Under the pieces are notes generated by a model that was not told where the DNA came from, searched no databases, and saw only the letters and a program-made list of their open reading frames with translations. The translations under genes were made by a program, and so were the position numbers. Shown here piece by piece: positions 46,413-57,770 of a DNA stretch of 64,000 bases. Source of the DNA: Variovorax paradoxus (GTDB taxonomy: Bacteria; Pseudomonadota; Gammaproteobacteria; Burkholderiales; Burkholderiaceae_C); contig NZ_CP102931.1 in NCBI RefSeq assembly GCF_024734665.1, forward strand, positions 4,958,001 to 5,022,000, given 5' to 3'. Each line of letters starts with the position of its first letter. The first letter of the stretch is position 1.

Positions 46413-46778
46413 ATGTCTGTGAACTACGGCTCCAAGCGCATCGTCGTCGGCGCGCACTACGGTCTGCGCGACTGGCTCAGCCAGCGCATCACGGGCGGCC
46501 TGATGGCGCTCTTCACGATCGTGCTGCTCGCGCAACTGATCTTCACCCGCGGCCCCATCGGCTACGACCTCTGGGCCGGCATCTTCGCCGCGCAGTGGAT
46601 GAAGGTGCTGACGTTCTCCGTGATCATCGCCCTGCTCTATCACGTGTGGGTCGGTATGCGCGACGTCTGGATGGACTACGTCCAGCCCGTCGGCATCCGT
46701 CTCGTGCTGCAAATTTTCACCATCGTCTGGCTTGTCGGTTGTGCGGGTTGGGCCATTCAAGTGCTTTGGAAGATCTGA
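46413..46778 (+). CDS. sdhD: Succinate dehydrogenase membrane anchor subunit
   Basis: 121 residues, three transmembrane helices, with the SdhD motif GLRDWLSQRITGGLMALF and haem-side HVWVGMRDVWMDYV. Anchors the SdhAB dimer in the inner membrane and shares the haem b and ubiquinone site with SdhC. 13 nt after sdhC; 7 nt before sdhA. Confidence 0.92.
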   Translation: MSVNYGSKRIVVGAHYGLRDWLSQRITGGLMALFTIVLLAQLIFTRGPIGYDLWAGIFAAQWMKVLTFSVIIALLYHVWVGMRDVWMDYVQPVGIRLVLQIFTIVWLVGCAGWAIQVLWKI

Positions 46779-46785
46779 CCCCACC

Positions 46786-48594
46786 ATGACCTACACAAAA
46801 GAAAAAATCACCAAGCGCAAGTTCGACGTCGTGATCGTCGGTGCCGGCGGCTCCGGCATGCGCGCCTCGCTGCAACTGGCCCGTGCCGGCCTCAATGTGG
46901 CCGTGCTCTCCAAGGTGTTCCCGACCCGTTCGCACACCGTCGCCGCTCAAGGCGGCGTGGGTGCATCGCTCGGCAACATGAGCGAAGACAACTGGCACTA
47001 CCACTTCTACGACACGATCAAGGGTTCCGACTGGCTCGGCGACCAGGACGCGATCGAGTTCATGTGCCGCGAAGCCCCGAAGGTCGTGTACGAGCTCGAA
47101 CACTTCGGCATGCCCTTCGACCGCAACCCCGACGGCACGATCTACCAACGCCCGTTCGGCGGCCACACGGCCAACTACGGCGAAAAGCCCGTGCAGCGCG
47201 CCTGCGCCGCGGCCGACCGTACCGGCCACGCGATGCTGCACACGCTCTACCAGAAGAACGTCGAAGCCCGCACCCAGTTCTTCGTCGAATGGATGGCGCT
47301 CGACCTCATCCGTGACGACGAAGGCGACGTGGTCGGCGTGACCGCACTCGAAATGGAAACCGGCGACCTGCACATCCTGCAGGCCAAGACGGTGCTGCTG
47401 GCCACCGGCGGCGCAGGCCGCATCTTCCAGGCCTCGACCAACGCCTTCATCAACACCGGCGACGGCCTCGGCATGGCGGCCCGTTCGGGCATCCCGCTGC
47501 AGGACATGGAGTTCTGGCAGTTCCACCCGACCGGCGTGGCCGGTGCGGGCGTGCTGCTGACCGAAGGCTGCCGCGGCGAAGGCGCGATCCTGCTGAACAG
47601 CAACGGCGAACGCTTCATGGAGCGCTACGCGCCCACCCTGAAAGACCTGGCGCCGCGCGACTTCGTCTCGCGCTCGATGGACCAGGAAATCAAGGAAGGC
47701 CGAGGCTGCGGTCCCAACAAGGACTACGTGCTGCTCAAGCTCGACCACCTGGGCGCCGAAACCATCCACAAGCGCCTGCCTTCGGTGTACGAAATCGGCG
47801 TCAACTTCGCCAACGTCGACATCACCAAGGAACCGATTCCCGTCGTGCCGACCATCCACTACCAGATGGGCGGCATCCCGACCAACATCCATGGCCAGGT
47901 CGTCATCCAGAAGGGCGAAGAAAACAGCGCCGTGGTGAACGGCCTCTACGCTGTCGGCGAATGCTCCTGCGTGAGCGTGCACGGCGCCAACCGCCTGGGC
48001 ACGAACTCGCTGCTCGACCTGCTGGTGTTCGGCCGCGCGGCCGGCAACCACATCGTCGAATTCAACGACAAGCTCAAGGAACACAAGCCCCTGCCCAACG
48101 ATGCGGCCGACCGCACGCTGGAGCGCCTGAACCGCCTCGAGTCGACTACCACCGGCGAATACGCCCAGGACGTGGCCGGCGAGATCCGCGCCGTCATGCA
48201 GCAACATGCGGCAGTGTTCCGCAAGCAGGCCTCGATGGACGAAGGCGTGACCAAGATCGCCGCCGTGCGCGAGCGCGTCAAGGCCATCGGCCTGAAGGAC
48301 AAGTCGAAGGTGTTCAACACCGCCCGCATCGAAGCGCTGGAAGTCGACAACCTGATCGAAGTGGCGCAGGCCACCATGGTCTCGGCCGCCGCCCGCCGCG
48401 AATGCCGCGGCGCCCACACGGTCGAAGACTACGAACGCCCGGCGGACGACCCTGTCGCACCGCTCGGCCGCGATGACGCCAACTGGATGAAGCACACGCT
48501 CTGGTACAGCCAGGACAACCGCCTCTCGTACAAGCCGGTCAAGCTGCAGCCGCTCACCGTGGCCTCGGTTCCACCCAAGGTCCGCACGTTCTAA
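46786..48594 (+). CDS. sdhA: Succinate dehydrogenase flavoprotein subunit
   Basis: 602 residues from the ATG at 46786. FAD-binding FDVVIVGAGGSGMRASLQLA, covalent FAD His in RSHTVAAQGGVGASLGN, substrate-site HPTGVAGAGVLLTEGCRGEG, and the catalytic Arg region GANRLGTNSLLDLLVFG. Oxidises succinate to fumarate in complex II. Fully standard length. Confidence 0.98.
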   Translation: MTYTKEKITKRKFDVVIVGAGGSGMRASLQLARAGLNVAVLSKVFPTRSHTVAAQGGVGASLGNMSEDNWHYHFYDTIKGSDWLGDQDAIEFMCREAPKVVYELEHFGMPFDRNPDGTIYQRPFGGHTANYGEKPVQRACAAADRTGHAMLHTLYQKNVEARTQFFVEWMALDLIRDDEGDVVGVTALEMETGDLHILQAKTVLLATGGAGRIFQASTNAFINTGDGLGMAARSGIPLQDMEFWQFHPTGVAGAGVLLTEGCRGEGAILLNSNGERFMERYAPTLKDLAPRDFVSRSMDQEIKEGRGCGPNKDYVLLKLDHLGAETIHKRLPSVYEIGVNFANVDITKEPIPVVPTIHYQMGGIPTNIHGQVVIQKGEENSAVVNGLYAVGECSCVSVHGANRLGTNSLLDLLVFGRAAGNHIVEFNDKLKEHKPLPNDAADRTLERLNRLESTTTGEYAQDVAGEIRAVMQQHAAVFRKQASMDEGVTKIAAVRERVKAIGLKDKSKVFNTARIEALEVDNLIEVAQATMVSAAARRECRGAHTVEDYERPADDPVAPLGRDDANWMKHTLWYSQDNRLSYKPVKLQPLTVASVPPKVRTF

Positions 48595-48649
48595 GTAAGA
48601 GAACGCGGCTCACAGTCAGCTCATACAAAGCATTCACAAGGTCACTACG

Positions 48650-49351
48650 ATGAAGCGCACATTCCAGATTTACCGCTACGACCCGGACAAGGACGCCAAG
48701 CCCTACATGCAGACGGTCGAGATCGAACTCGACGGCCACGAGCGCATGCTGCTCGACGCCCTCATGAAGCTCAAGGCGCAAGACCCTACGCTGTCGTTCC
48801 GCCGCTCGTGCCGCGAAGGCGTCTGCGGCTCCGACGCGATGAACATCAACGGCAAGAACGGTCTGGCCTGCCTGACCAACATGAACACGCTCAAGGGCAC
48901 CGTCGTGCTCAAGCCGCTGCCGGGCCTGCCCGTCATCCGCGACCTGATCGTGGACATGACGCAGTTCTTCAAGCAGTACAACTCGATCAAGCCGTACCTG
49001 CAGAACGACACCGTGCCGCCCGAAAAGGAACGCCTGCAGTCGCCCGAAGAGCGTGAAGAGCTCAACGGCCTGTACGAGTGCATCCTGTGCGCGAGCTGCT
49101 CCACGAGCTGCCCGAGCTTCTGGTGGAACCCCGACAAGTTCGTCGGCCCCGCCGGCCTGCTGCAGGCCTACCGCTTCATCGCCGACAGCCGCGACGAAGC
49201 CACCGCCGAGCGCCTGGACAACCTGGAAGACCCGTACCGCCTGTTCCGCTGCCACACGATCATGAACTGCGTGGACGTGTGCCCGAAGAGCCTGAACCCG
49301 ACCAAGGCCATCGGCAAGATCAAGGAATTGATGGTGCGCCGCGCCATCTGA
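48650..49351 (+). CDS. sdhB: Succinate dehydrogenase iron-sulfur subunit
   Basis: 233 residues with all three clusters: [2Fe-2S] CREGVCGSDAMNINGKNGLAC, [4Fe-4S] CILCASCSTSCPSFWW and [3Fe-4S] CHTIMNCVDVCPKSLNP. Passes electrons from SdhA to quinone. 55 nt after sdhA, 28 nt before sdhE. Confidence 0.98.
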   Translation: MKRTFQIYRYDPDKDAKPYMQTVEIELDGHERMLLDALMKLKAQDPTLSFRRSCREGVCGSDAMNINGKNGLACLTNMNTLKGTVVLKPLPGLPVIRDLIVDMTQFFKQYNSIKPYLQNDTVPPEKERLQSPEEREELNGLYECILCASCSTSCPSFWWNPDKFVGPAGLLQAYRFIADSRDEATAERLDNLEDPYRLFRCHTIMNCVDVCPKSLNPTKAIGKIKELMVRRAI

Positions 49352-49379
49352 CCCTGATCCATTTGTTCGAGAAGCCACC

Positions 49380-49694
49380 ATGCAACCCGCCGCCGACTCC
49401 GCCGACCTGCTCAGTGAACGTGCTCTGAGCAAGCTCAAATGGCGCTGCCGGCGCGGACTGCTCGAGAACGACCTGTTCATCGCCCGCTTCTTCGAGCGGC
49501 ACGAATTCCGCATGACCGTGGGTCAAGCGGGAGCGATGGAGACACTGATGGACCTGTCGGACAACGACCTCCTTGACCTCCTTCTGCGCAGGAAGGAGCC
49601 CGAGCCCGAATGGGCCGGGGCCGAGGTGGTCGCATTGCTGCAGCTGATGCGTACCGACGGCGCGCAGCGTCCCGCAATCTCTCCTTCGTCCTGA
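49380..49694 (+). CDS. sdhE: Succinate dehydrogenase assembly factor (FAD flavinylation)
   Basis: 104 residues containing the SdhE/Sdh5 signature LKWRCRRGLLENDLFIARFF (RGxxE within) and DLSDNDLLDLLLRRKEP. Needed for covalent attachment of FAD to SdhA. Encoded directly after sdhB and before gltA, the common betaproteobacterial order. Confidence 0.92.
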   Translation: MQPAADSADLLSERALSKLKWRCRRGLLENDLFIARFFERHEFRMTVGQAGAMETLMDLSDNDLLDLLLRRKEPEPEWAGAEVVALLQLMRTDGAQRPAISPSS

Positions 49695-49718
49695 ATCCAC
49701 CTCTGAAAGTAAACCGAA

Positions 49719-51029
49719 ATGAAAGCATCCGATACCAAGGCCACGCTGTCGTTCAGCAACGGCGGCGACAGCGTCGAACTGCCGATCTACAAGGGCACCG
49801 TGGGCCCCGACGTGATCGATATCCGCAAGCTGTACGCACAGACCGGCATGTTCACCTACGACCCGGGCTTCATGTCGACCGCCGCCTGCCAGTCGGCCAT
49901 CACGTACATCGATGGCGACAAGGGCGAGCTGCTGTATCGCGGCTACCCCATCGAGCAGCTCGCGACCAACTGCGACTTCATGGAGACCTGCCACCTGCTG
50001 CTGTACGGTGAACTGCCGGACACCGCCAAGAAGGCCAACTTCACCAAGCTCGTGACCAACCACACGATGGTGAACGAGCAGATGCAGTTCTTCCTGCGCG
50101 GCTTCCGCCGCGACGCGCATCCGATGGCCATCATGACCGGCCTGGTGGGCGCCCTGTCGGCCTTCTATCACGACAGCACGGATATCAACAATCCCGAGCA
50201 TCGCGAGATCGCCGCGATCCGCCTGATCGCGAAGATGCCCACGCTCGTGGCCATGGCCTACAAGTACACGATCGGCCAGCCGTACATGTACCCGAAGAAC
50301 GACCTGAGCTACGCCGGCAACTTCCTGCACATGATGTTCGCCACGCCGTGCGAAGAGTACAAGGTGAACCCGGTGCTCGAGCGCGCGCTCGACCGCATCT
50401 TCATCCTGCACGCAGACCACGAGCAGAACGCCTCGACCTCGACGGTGCGCCTGTGCGGCTCGTCGGGCACGAACCCCTTCGCGGCCATCGCAGCCGGCGT
50501 GGCCTGCCTCTGGGGCCCTGCCCACGGCGGCGCCAACGAAGCGGCGCTGAACATGCTCTACGACATCCAGAAGGAAGGTGGCGTGGAGAAGATTGGCGAG
50601 TTCATCAAGAAGGTCAAGGACAAGAACTCGAACGTCAAGCTGATGGGCTTCGGCCACCGCGTGTACAAGAACTACGACCCGCGCGCCAAGCTGATGCAGG
50701 AAACCTGCAACGAAGTGCTGACCGAGCTGGGCCTGGAACAAGACCCGCTGTTCAAGCTCGCCAAGGAACTCGAGAAGATCGCCCTGGAAGACGAGTACTT
50801 CGTGTCGCGCAAGCTGTACCCGAACGTCGACTTCTACTCGGGTATCGTGCAGCGCGCCATCGGCATCCCGGTGCCGCTGTTCACCGCGATCTTCGCGCTG
50901 GCCCGCACGGTCGGCTGGATCGCCCAGCTGAACGAAATGATCGGCGACCCCGAGTACAAGATCGGCCGCCCGCGCCAGCTGTTCGAAGGTTCGCCGAAGC
51001 GCGACGTGAAGCCGATCACGGCTCGCTGA
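49719..51029 (+). CDS. gltA: Citrate synthase (type II)
   Basis: 436 residues. Active-site His in [33 protein letters not shown], and the catalytic Asp in [14 protein letters not shown]; length and N-terminal beta domain fit the hexameric NADH-sensitive type II enzyme. Condenses acetyl-CoA and oxaloacetate. Last gene of sdhCDAB-sdhE-gltA, followed by a terminator. Confidence 0.98.
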   Translation: MKASDTKATLSFSNGGDSVELPIYKGTVGPDVIDIRKLYAQTGMFTYDPGFMSTAACQSAITYIDGDKGELLYRGYPIEQLATNCDFMETCHLLLYGELPDTAKKANFTKLVTNHTMVNEQMQFFLRGFRRDAHPMAIMTGLVGALSAFYHDSTDINNPEHREIAAIRLIAKMPTLVAMAYKYTIGQPYMYPKNDLSYAGNFLHMMFATPCEEYKVNPVLERALDRIFILHADHEQNASTSTVRLCGSSGTNPFAAIAAGVACLWGPAHGGANEAALNMLYDIQKEGGVEKIGEFIKKVKDKNSNVKLMGFGHRVYKNYDPRAKLMQETCNEVLTELGLEQDPLFKLAKELEKIALEDEYFVSRKLYPNVDFYSGIVQRAIGIPVPLFTAIFALARTVGWIAQLNEMIGDPEYKIGRPRQLFEGSPKRDVKPITAR

Positions 51030-51054
51030 GCTTCCGTCGAATCTCGATGATCAG

Positions 51055-51082
51055 AAAAGCTGCCTTCGGGCAGCTTTTTTTT
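51055..51082 (+). terminator. Rho-independent terminator after gltA
   Basis: AAAAGCTGCC-TTCG-GGCAGCTTTT, a perfect stem with TTCG tetraloop and an eight-T run. Confidence 0.9.
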
Positions 51083-51127
51083 GGCCTGTAAATTGCGATC
51101 TCTTTGGGCTCAAGAAGGAGAAGGCGA

Positions 51128-52186
51128 ATGTCAGTTTTTCAACGCGTGACATGGTTTGGCGCAAGGGCAGCATTCATCGCCTTCGCGACAACGCTGCTGT
51201 TCGGCTGCGCTACCGATGCTCCCGGCGCAAAGCCGCCGCAACAGATTGCGGTGAAAGTTCTCATCATCAGCATGTTCAAACCCGAGGCACAGGTGTGGTT
51301 CGAGCCGCTGAAGCTGACCCGGGAGATCAAGGTGCCGGGCCTGTCCACCGACGATCCGCTGGTCCGGTGCAACGCCGATTCGGTGTGCCAGGTCACCACC
51401 GGCATGGGCCATACCAACGCGGCTGCTTCCATCACGGCACTGGTGTTCAGCGGGAAGTTCGACCTCTCGAAGACTTATTTCCTGGTGGCCGGCATCGCGG
51501 GCGTCGACCCGAATGTCTCGACCATCGGTTCTGCCACCTGGGCCCGGTTCCTGGTCGACTTCGGCATCGCGCACGAGATCGATGCGCGTGAAATGCCATC
51601 GACCTGGCGCACAGGTTATTTCGGCATCGGCGCCAGGGATCCGGACTCGAAGCCCAAGTTCGAATACCGGACCGAGGTCTTCCGCCTCAACGAGAAGCTG
51701 CTGCAGAAGGCCCTGAAGCTCTCGGCCAATGCGCCGCTGGCCGACAACGACAAGGCACGCGCCTACCGCGCCAGGTATTCGCAGCCAACCGCCAAGGCTC
51801 GCCCATCGGTCCTGCAATGCGACACCGCGGCCGGGGACACCTACTGGCACGGCAGGTTCCTGGGCGAAACCGCCACGCGCTGGGTTTCACTCGTGACCGA
51901 CGGGCAGGGCAAGTACTGCACCACCCAGCAGGAAGACAACGCCACCTACGAGGCATTGAAGCGAGGCGCCAGCGCGGGGCTGCTCGACCTGCAGCGCGTG
52001 GCGGTTCTCCGCACAGTGTCCAATTTCGACCGGCCCTACCAGGGGCAGACCGCTTACGCCTCGTTGAATGTCGAGTCGGGCGGCTTCCCCATCGCCACCG
52101 GCAATCTCCTGATCGCAGGCCGTCCTCTGGTGGACGCTATCGTGGGCAACTGGCCTGCCTGGAGCGCGGGGGTTCCCGCGGACTGA
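51128..52186 (+). CDS. NUP-family purine nucleoside-binding lipoprotein
   Basis: 352 residues from the ATG at 51128, with AAGGAGAAGG just upstream. Lipobox LFGC at about residue 27 marks a lipoprotein. The mature part has the NUP (PF06516, purine nucleoside permease) features: VKVLIISMFKPEAQVWFEPL, VTTGMGHTNAAASITALVFS, YFLVAGIAGVDPNVSTIGSA and ETATRWVSLVTDG. The family was named in yeasts for nucleoside transport, but its fold resembles nucleoside phosphorylases; the bacterial role is unclear. Monocistronic. Confidence 0.85.
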   Translation: MSVFQRVTWFGARAAFIAFATTLLFGCATDAPGAKPPQQIAVKVLIISMFKPEAQVWFEPLKLTREIKVPGLSTDDPLVRCNADSVCQVTTGMGHTNAAASITALVFSGKFDLSKTYFLVAGIAGVDPNVSTIGSATWARFLVDFGIAHEIDAREMPSTWRTGYFGIGARDPDSKPKFEYRTEVFRLNEKLLQKALKLSANAPLADNDKARAYRARYSQPTAKARPSVLQCDTAAGDTYWHGRFLGETATRWVSLVTDGQGKYCTTQQEDNATYEALKRGASAGLLDLQRVAVLRTVSNFDRPYQGQTAYASLNVESGGFPIATGNLLIAGRPLVDAIVGNWPAWSAGVPAD

Positions 52187-52313
52187 TCCGGGCTCGCAAG
52201 GCAGCCCACCGCAGCTGCCGATTGCCGTCGCCTCCCGGCAACAAGGTCATCTCGTATCACGATGCCTGACGCATAAAAACAAGGAGAAAATAGCCCCCTC
52301 ATCGCCAGGCGCG

Positions 52314-53273
52314 ATGCCCCACAGCCCCATGAGCACATCCGAACGCAACTTCGCCCGCCGCATCGACCTCACGTCGCTGCAGCTGTTCGTTGCCGTGTGC
52401 GAACTGGGCAGCATCGGCCGCGCTGCTGAGCGCGAGTTCATCGCGGCCTCGGCCATCAGCAAGCGGCTGTCCGACCTCGAGGCCACGCTCGGCACCACCC
52501 TGCTCTACCGCCACGCGCGCGGCGTCGATCTCACGCCGGCCGGCGAAAGCCTGTTGCACCACGCCCGCTCGGTGCTCTATAGCCTGGAGAAGATGCAGGG
52601 TGAGCTCAGCGAATACGCCGACGGCGTGCGCGGCCACGTGCGGGTGCACGCCAACATTTCGGCGATCGTGCAGTTCCTGCCCGAAGACCTGGGCGTGTTC
52701 ACGCGCGCCCACGAGGCCATCAAGATCGACCTTGAAGAACACCTGAGCAGCGAGGTGATCCGCGCGGTGCAGGAAGGCGCGGCCGACCTCGGCGTGTGCC
52801 ACGTGGCCGGCGGCGCGGGCGAGTTGCAGAGCCTTTCTTACCGGCACGACCGCCTCGCACTCATCGTGCCTACGGGGCATGCGCTGGCGGCGCAGGGCGC
52901 CATCGACTTCATCGATTCGCTCGACTTCGACCATGTCGGCCTGCACACCAACAGCTCGATCTACGTCGCGATGCACGAGGCCGCGCTCGACGCCGGCCGC
53001 AGCATCAAGCTGCGCATTCACGTGACGGGTCTCGACGCCATGTGCCGGATGATCGAGAACGGCCTGGGCATCGGCGTGATGCCGCAGCGCGCCTTCGAGC
53101 TCATGCAGAACGGCATCGGCCGCGGCCTCGTGAGCGTAGCGCTCAACGACGCCTGGGCGGCGCGCGAGATCCGCCTGGTGGCGCGCGACTTCTCCACCCT
53201 GCCAGTGGCTGCGCGCTCGCTGGTGAATCACCTGCACGCGGCTGCGGACGGCACGGAACAACTCGCGGCCTGA
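52314..53273 (+). CDS. LysR family transcriptional regulator
   Basis: 319 residues; the start could also be the ATG six codons downstream. N-terminal HTH (SLQLFVAVCELGSIGRAAER, residues 20-75) and a periplasmic-binding-protein-like effector domain (GLDAMCRMIENGLGIGVMPQ). Directly upstream of leuC in the same orientation, 48 nt apart, as in other Comamonadaceae. It may regulate leu genes, but a LysR that controls its neighbour is usually divergent, so this is uncertain. Confidence 0.9.
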   Translation: MPHSPMSTSERNFARRIDLTSLQLFVAVCELGSIGRAAEREFIAASAISKRLSDLEATLGTTLLYRHARGVDLTPAGESLLHHARSVLYSLEKMQGELSEYADGVRGHVRVHANISAIVQFLPEDLGVFTRAHEAIKIDLEEHLSSEVIRAVQEGAADLGVCHVAGGAGELQSLSYRHDRLALIVPTGHALAAQGAIDFIDSLDFDHVGLHTNSSIYVAMHEAALDAGRSIKLRIHVTGLDAMCRMIENGLGIGVMPQRAFELMQNGIGRGLVSVALNDAWAAREIRLVARDFSTLPVAARSLVNHLHAAADGTEQLAA

Positions 53274-53321
53274 ACCACGAACACAGACAATCCATTTCCC
53301 CACGAAAGACAAGAGACCGAC

Positions 53322-54743
53322 ATGGCACGCACGCTCTACGACAAGATCTGGGACGAACACGTCGTCCACACCGAGGAAGACGGCACCGCGATCCTCTACA
53401 TCGACCGCCACCTGGTGCATGAAGTCACCAGCCCGCAAGCCTTCGAAGGCCTGCGCGAAGCCGGCCGCAAGCTGTGGCGCATCAGTTCGGTCGTGGCCAC
53501 CGCCGACCACAACACGCCCACCACGGGCTGGGAGCGCGGCTACGAAGGCATTGCCGATCCGACCAGCAAGGAACAGGTCACCACGCTCGACCACAACATC
53601 GCCGAATTCGGCGCAGCCGCGTTCTTCCCGTTCCTGAGCAAACGCCAGGGCATCGTGCACGTGATCGGCCCCGAGTCGGGCGCGACGCTTCCGGGCATGA
53701 CTGTCGTCTGCGGCGACTCGCACACCTCCACGCACGGCGCGTTCGGCGCGCTCGCGCACGGCATCGGCACCAGCGAGGTCGAGCACGTGATGGCCACGCA
53801 GACGCTGCTTGGCAAGAAGGCGAAAAACATGCTCGTGAAGGTCGAGGGCAAGCTGCCGCTGGGCTGCACCGCCAAGGACATCGTGCTGGCCATCATCGGC
53901 AAGATCGGCACGGCCGGCGGTACCGGCTACACCATCGAATTCGCGGGCTCGGCCATTCGCGACCTGAGCATGGAAGGCCGCATGACGGTCTGCAACATGG
54001 CCATCGAGGCCGGCGCGCGCGCCGGGCTGGTGGCGGTCGACGAGAAGACCGTCAGCTACGTGAAGGGCCGTCCGCTCGCCCCTACCGGCGTGGAGTGGGA
54101 CCAAGCCGTGACCTACTGGCGTACGCTGCAGTCCGACCCGGGCGCGACCTTCGACGCAGTGGTCGAGCTCGACGCCACGCAGATCCAGCCGCAGGTGACC
54201 TGGGGCACCTCGCCCGAAATGGTGGTCGACATCAACGGCCGCGTGCCCGATCCCGACAAGGAAAAAGATGCGAACAAGCGCGGGGCCATCGAGCGCGCGC
54301 TGGTCTACATGGGCCTGGAGCCCAACAAGGCCATGAACGACATCTTCATCGACAAGGTGTTCATCGGCTCCTGCACCAACAGCCGCATCGAGGACATGCG
54401 CGAAGCCGCGGCCGTGGTGAAGAAGCTCGGCCAGAAGGTTGCGAAGAACGTGAAGCTCGCGATGGTCGTGCCCGGCTCGGGCGTGGTGAAGGAACAGGCC
54501 GAGCGCGAAGGGCTCGACCTGATCTTCAAGGCCGCTGGCTTCGAATGGCGCGAGCCCGGCTGCTCGATGTGCCTGGCGATGAACGCCGACCGGCTCGAAC
54601 CCGGCGAGCGCTGCGCATCCACCAGCAACCGCAACTTCGAAGGCCGCCAGGGCGCCGGCGGCCGCACCCACCTCGTGAGCCCGGCCATGGCCGCCGCCGC
54701 TGCGGTGCACGGCCACTTCGTCGACGTGCGCACCTTCGCCTGA
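53322..54743 (+). CDS. leuC: 3-isopropylmalate dehydratase large subunit
   Basis: 473 residues. Fe-S ligands in [18 protein letters not shown] and [37 protein letters not shown] is the conserved substrate-side segment. With LeuD it isomerises 2- to 3-isopropylmalate in leucine synthesis. First of leuC-leuD-leuB; a short gap of 14 nt to leuD. Confidence 0.97.
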   Translation: MARTLYDKIWDEHVVHTEEDGTAILYIDRHLVHEVTSPQAFEGLREAGRKLWRISSVVATADHNTPTTGWERGYEGIADPTSKEQVTTLDHNIAEFGAAAFFPFLSKRQGIVHVIGPESGATLPGMTVVCGDSHTSTHGAFGALAHGIGTSEVEHVMATQTLLGKKAKNMLVKVEGKLPLGCTAKDIVLAIIGKIGTAGGTGYTIEFAGSAIRDLSMEGRMTVCNMAIEAGARAGLVAVDEKTVSYVKGRPLAPTGVEWDQAVTYWRTLQSDPGATFDAVVELDATQIQPQVTWGTSPEMVVDINGRVPDPDKEKDANKRGAIERALVYMGLEPNKAMNDIFIDKVFIGSCTNSRIEDMREAAAVVKKLGQKVAKNVKLAMVVPGSGVVKEQAEREGLDLIFKAAGFEWREPGCSMCLAMNADRLEPGERCASTSNRNFEGRQGAGGRTHLVSPAMAAAAAVHGHFVDVRTFA

Positions 54744-54757
54744 TCTGGAGACAACAC

Positions 54758-55408
54758 ATGCAGAAATTCACCGTGCACAAGGGCCTCGTGGCCCCGATGG
54801 ACCGCGAGAACGTCGACACCGACGCGATCATTCCGAAGCAGTTCCTCAAGTCGATCAAGAAGACCGGCTTTGGCGTGAACCTGTTCGACGAGTGGCGCTA
54901 CCTCGACGCCGGCTTTCCGGGCCAGGACCCGGCCAGCCGCAAGCCGAACCCCGACTTCGTGCTGAACCAGCCACGCTACGCCGGCGCCTCGGTGCTGCTG
55001 GCGCGCAGGAACTTCGGCTGCGGCTCGTCGCGCGAGCACGCACCGTGGGCGCTCGACCAATACGGCTTTCGCGCAATCATTGCGCCGAGCTACGCCGACA
55101 TCTTCTTCAACAACAGCTTCAAGAACGGCCTGTTGCCGATCGTGCTGCCCGAAGCGCAGGTGGCCCAGTTGTTCGACGAGACCTTCGCGTTTCCGGGCTA
55201 CCAGCTGACCATCGACCTGGAGCGCCAGGTGGTCGTGAAGCCCGATGGGCAGGAGTTCGCGTTCGACGTGCAGGCCTTCCGCAAGTACTGCCTGATCAAC
55301 GGGCTGGACGACATCGGCCTCACGCTGCGCCACAAGGACAAGATCAAGGCCTTCGAGGCCGAGCGCCTGGCGCAGAAGCCGTGGCTCGCGCACACGATGA
55401 TTTCCTGA
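54758..55408 (+). CDS. leuD: 3-isopropylmalate dehydratase small subunit
   Basis: 216 residues from the ATG at 54758. [20 protein letters not shown] and the substrate-recognition loop [20 protein letters not shown] define the aconitase swivel-domain subunit. Stop codon 40 nt before leuB. Confidence 0.97.
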   Translation: MQKFTVHKGLVAPMDRENVDTDAIIPKQFLKSIKKTGFGVNLFDEWRYLDAGFPGQDPASRKPNPDFVLNQPRYAGASVLLARRNFGCGSSREHAPWALDQYGFRAIIAPSYADIFFNNSFKNGLLPIVLPEAQVAQLFDETFAFPGYQLTIDLERQVVVKPDGQEFAFDVQAFRKYCLINGLDDIGLTLRHKDKIKAFEAERLAQKPWLAHTMIS

Positions 55409-55448
55409 TCGCGCGCATTTCCGTTTTCAAAAAACCTCAGACCAATTT

Positions 55449-56537
55449 ATGAAAATCGCAGTTCTCCCGGGTGACGGCATCGGCACCGAAATCGTGGCGG
55501 AAGCCGTCAAGGTGCTCGACGTGCTCGACCTGAAGTTCGAGATGGAGTCGGCACTGGTCGGCGGCGCGGCCTACGAGGCGCACGGCCACCCGCTGCCCGA
55601 ATCGACGCTCAAGCTGGCGAAGGAAGCCGACGCGGTGCTGTTCGGCGCCGTCGGCGACTGGAAATACGACAAGCTCGACCGCCCGCTGCGGCCCGAGCAG
55701 GCCATCCTGGGGCTGCGCAAGAACCTCGGCCTGTTCGCGAACTTCCGTCCCGCCATCTGCTACGAGCAGTTGGTGGATGCATCGAGCTTGAAGCCCGAGC
55801 TGATCGCGGGCCTGGACATCCTGATCATTCGCGAACTGACCGGCGACATCTATTTCGGCCAGCCGCGCGGCCGCCGCATCGCGACGGACGGGCACTTCCC
55901 GGGCGCCGAAGAGGCGTTCGACACGATGCGCTATTCGCGCCCCGAGATCGAACGCATCGCCCGCGTGGCCTTCGAGGCCGCCCGCAAGCGCAGCAAGCGC
56001 GTGACCAGCGTCGACAAGAACAACGTGCTGGAAACCTCGCAGCTGTGGAAAGACGTGATGCTCGACATCGCGAAGGAATATCCGGACGTCGAACTCGACC
56101 ACATGCTGGTCGACAACGCGGCCATGCAACTCGTGAAGGCGCCCAAGAAGTTCGACGTGGTGGTCACCGGCAACATGTTCGGCGACATCCTCTCGGACGA
56201 AGCCGCGATGCTCACCGGCTCCATCGGCATGCTGCCTTCGGCATCGCTCAATTCGAGCAACCAGGGCCTGTACGAGCCCAGCCACGGCAGCGCTCCCGAC
56301 ATTGCCGGCAAAGGGGTTGCCAATCCTTTGGCTACAATCCTGTCCGCTGCCATGATGCTCCGCTTCTCACTCAACCAAGCCGAGGCTGCCGACCGTATCG
56401 AGTCGGCGGTCAAGGATGTGCTCGCCTCCGGGCTGCGCACTGGCGACATCTGGTCAGAAGGTACGAAGCGCGTCGGCACCCGCGAAATGGGCGACGCGGT
56501 CGTTGCAGCAATCACCAAAAAGACGATTACCGGCTAA
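55449..56537 (+). CDS. leuB: 3-isopropylmalate dehydrogenase
   Basis: 362 residues. [20 protein letters not shown] at the N-terminus, [30 protein letters not shown], and the Mg/NAD site [19 protein letters not shown]. Oxidative decarboxylation of 3-isopropylmalate with NAD. The ribosome site is weak (CAGACCAATTT before the ATG). An internal TTGGCTACAAT-like stretch at 56326-56338 could be a promoter for downstream asd. Confidence 0.97.
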   Translation: MKIAVLPGDGIGTEIVAEAVKVLDVLDLKFEMESALVGGAAYEAHGHPLPESTLKLAKEADAVLFGAVGDWKYDKLDRPLRPEQAILGLRKNLGLFANFRPAICYEQLVDASSLKPELIAGLDILIIRELTGDIYFGQPRGRRIATDGHFPGAEEAFDTMRYSRPEIERIARVAFEAARKRSKRVTSVDKNNVLETSQLWKDVMLDIAKEYPDVELDHMLVDNAAMQLVKAPKKFDVVVTGNMFGDILSDEAAMLTGSIGMLPSASLNSSNQGLYEPSHGSAPDIAGKGVANPLATILSAAMMLRFSLNQAEAADRIESAVKDVLASGLRTGDIWSEGTKRVGTREMGDAVVAAITKKTITG

Positions 56538-56627
56538 CCGCAGCCCGCTTCGTCACGCCCCTCCCCGGCTCGACGAGTCGGGGGCAAGAAAAGACAAATT
56601 TTTCTTTTTTCATAAGGGCAAACTGAA

Positions 56628-57770
56628 ATGGCGAACGCATCTCAACCTCTGGTCGGCCTCGTGGGCTGGCGTGGCATGGTCGGCTCGGTCCTGATGGACC
56701 GCATGCAGGCCGAAGGCGACTTCGGTCTCATCGAGCCGGTCTTCTTCTCGACCTCCAACGCCGGCGGCAAGGCCCCGGCGATGGCCAAGAACGAAACCGC
56801 GCTGAAGGATGCGAACGACATCGAGGCACTGAAGAAGTGCGACATCGTCATCACCTGCCAGGGCGGCGACTACACCAGCGAGGTGTTTCCCAAGCTGCGC
56901 GCCGCCGGCTGGAACGGCCACTGGATCGACGCCGCCTCCACCCTGCGCATGCAGGACGACGCGATCATCGTGCTCGACCCGGTCAACCTGCCGGTCATCG
57001 AGAACGCGCTCGCCAAGGGCGGCAAGAACTGGATCGGCGGCAATTGCACCGTGAGCTGCATGCTCATGGGCGTGGGCGCCCTCTACAAGGCCGGCCTGGT
57101 CGAGTGGATGACCAGCATGACCTATCAGGCAGCCTCGGGCGGCGGCGCACAGCACATGCGCGAGCTGCTGACCCAGTTCGGCACCATCAACGCCGAAGTG
57201 CGCGCCCTGCTGGACGACCCGAAGTCGGCCATCCTCGAAATCGACCGCAAGGTGCTGCACAAGCAGCAGACCCTCAGCGCTGCTGAAACGGCCAATTTCG
57301 GTGCGCCGCTGGGCGGCTCGCTGATCCCCTGGATCGATAAGGACCTGGGCGACGGCATGTCCAAGGAAGAGTGGAAGGGCGGCGCCGAGACCAACAAGAT
57401 CCTCGGCCAGGGCCCGGGCTTCAGCACCGCTGCCACGCCGGTCGACGGTTTCTGCGTTCGCATTGGCGCGATGCGCTGCCACAGCCAGGCCCTGACCTTC
57501 AAGCTCAAGAAGGACGTGCCGGTCGCCGACATCGAAGCGATGATCGCCGCCGACAACCCCTGGGCGAAGGTCGTGCCGAATACGCGCGAAGCCACCCTGA
57601 AGGACCTGACGCCGGTGGCCGTGACGGGCACCATGGACATCCCGGTCGGCCGTATCCGCAAGCTGGCGATGGGCCCGGAGTATGTCGGTGCCTTCACCAT
57701 CGGCGACCAACTGCTGTGGGGCGCCGCGGAGCCGCTGCGCCGCATGCTGCGTATCCTGCTCGAAGCCTGA
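56628..57770 (+). CDS. asd: Aspartate-semialdehyde dehydrogenase
   Basis: 380 residues. NADP-binding [17 protein letters not shown], catalytic Cys in [12 protein letters not shown], and the catalytic His in [16 protein letters not shown]. Reduces aspartyl phosphate to the semialdehyde, the branch point for lysine/diaminopimelate, methionine and threonine. The type with the longer C-terminal half, as in E. coli. Conserved neighbour of leuB and fimV in Burkholderiales. Confidence 0.97.
   Translation: MANASQPLVGLVGWRGMVGSVLMDRMQAEGDFGLIEPVFFSTSNAGGKAPAMAKNETALKDANDIEALKKCDIVITCQGGDYTSEVFPKLRAAGWNGHWIDAASTLRMQDDAIIVLDPVNLPVIENALAKGGKNWIGGNCTVSCMLMGVGALYKAGLVEWMTSMTYQAASGGGAQHMRELLTQFGTINAEVRALLDDPKSAILEIDRKVLHKQQTLSAAETANFGAPLGGSLIPWIDKDLGDGMSKEEWKGGAETNKILGQGPGFSTAATPVDGFCVRIGAMRCHSQALTFKLKKDVPVADIEAMIAADNPWAKVVPNTREATLKDLTPVAVTGTMDIPVGRIRKLAMGPEYVGAFTIGDQLLWGAAEPLRRMLRILLEA

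Noticed and set aside
53274..53321. Leader peptide or attenuator before leuC
   Set aside because: Only 48 nt separate the LysR gene from leuC; there is no Leu-codon run and no terminator stem.
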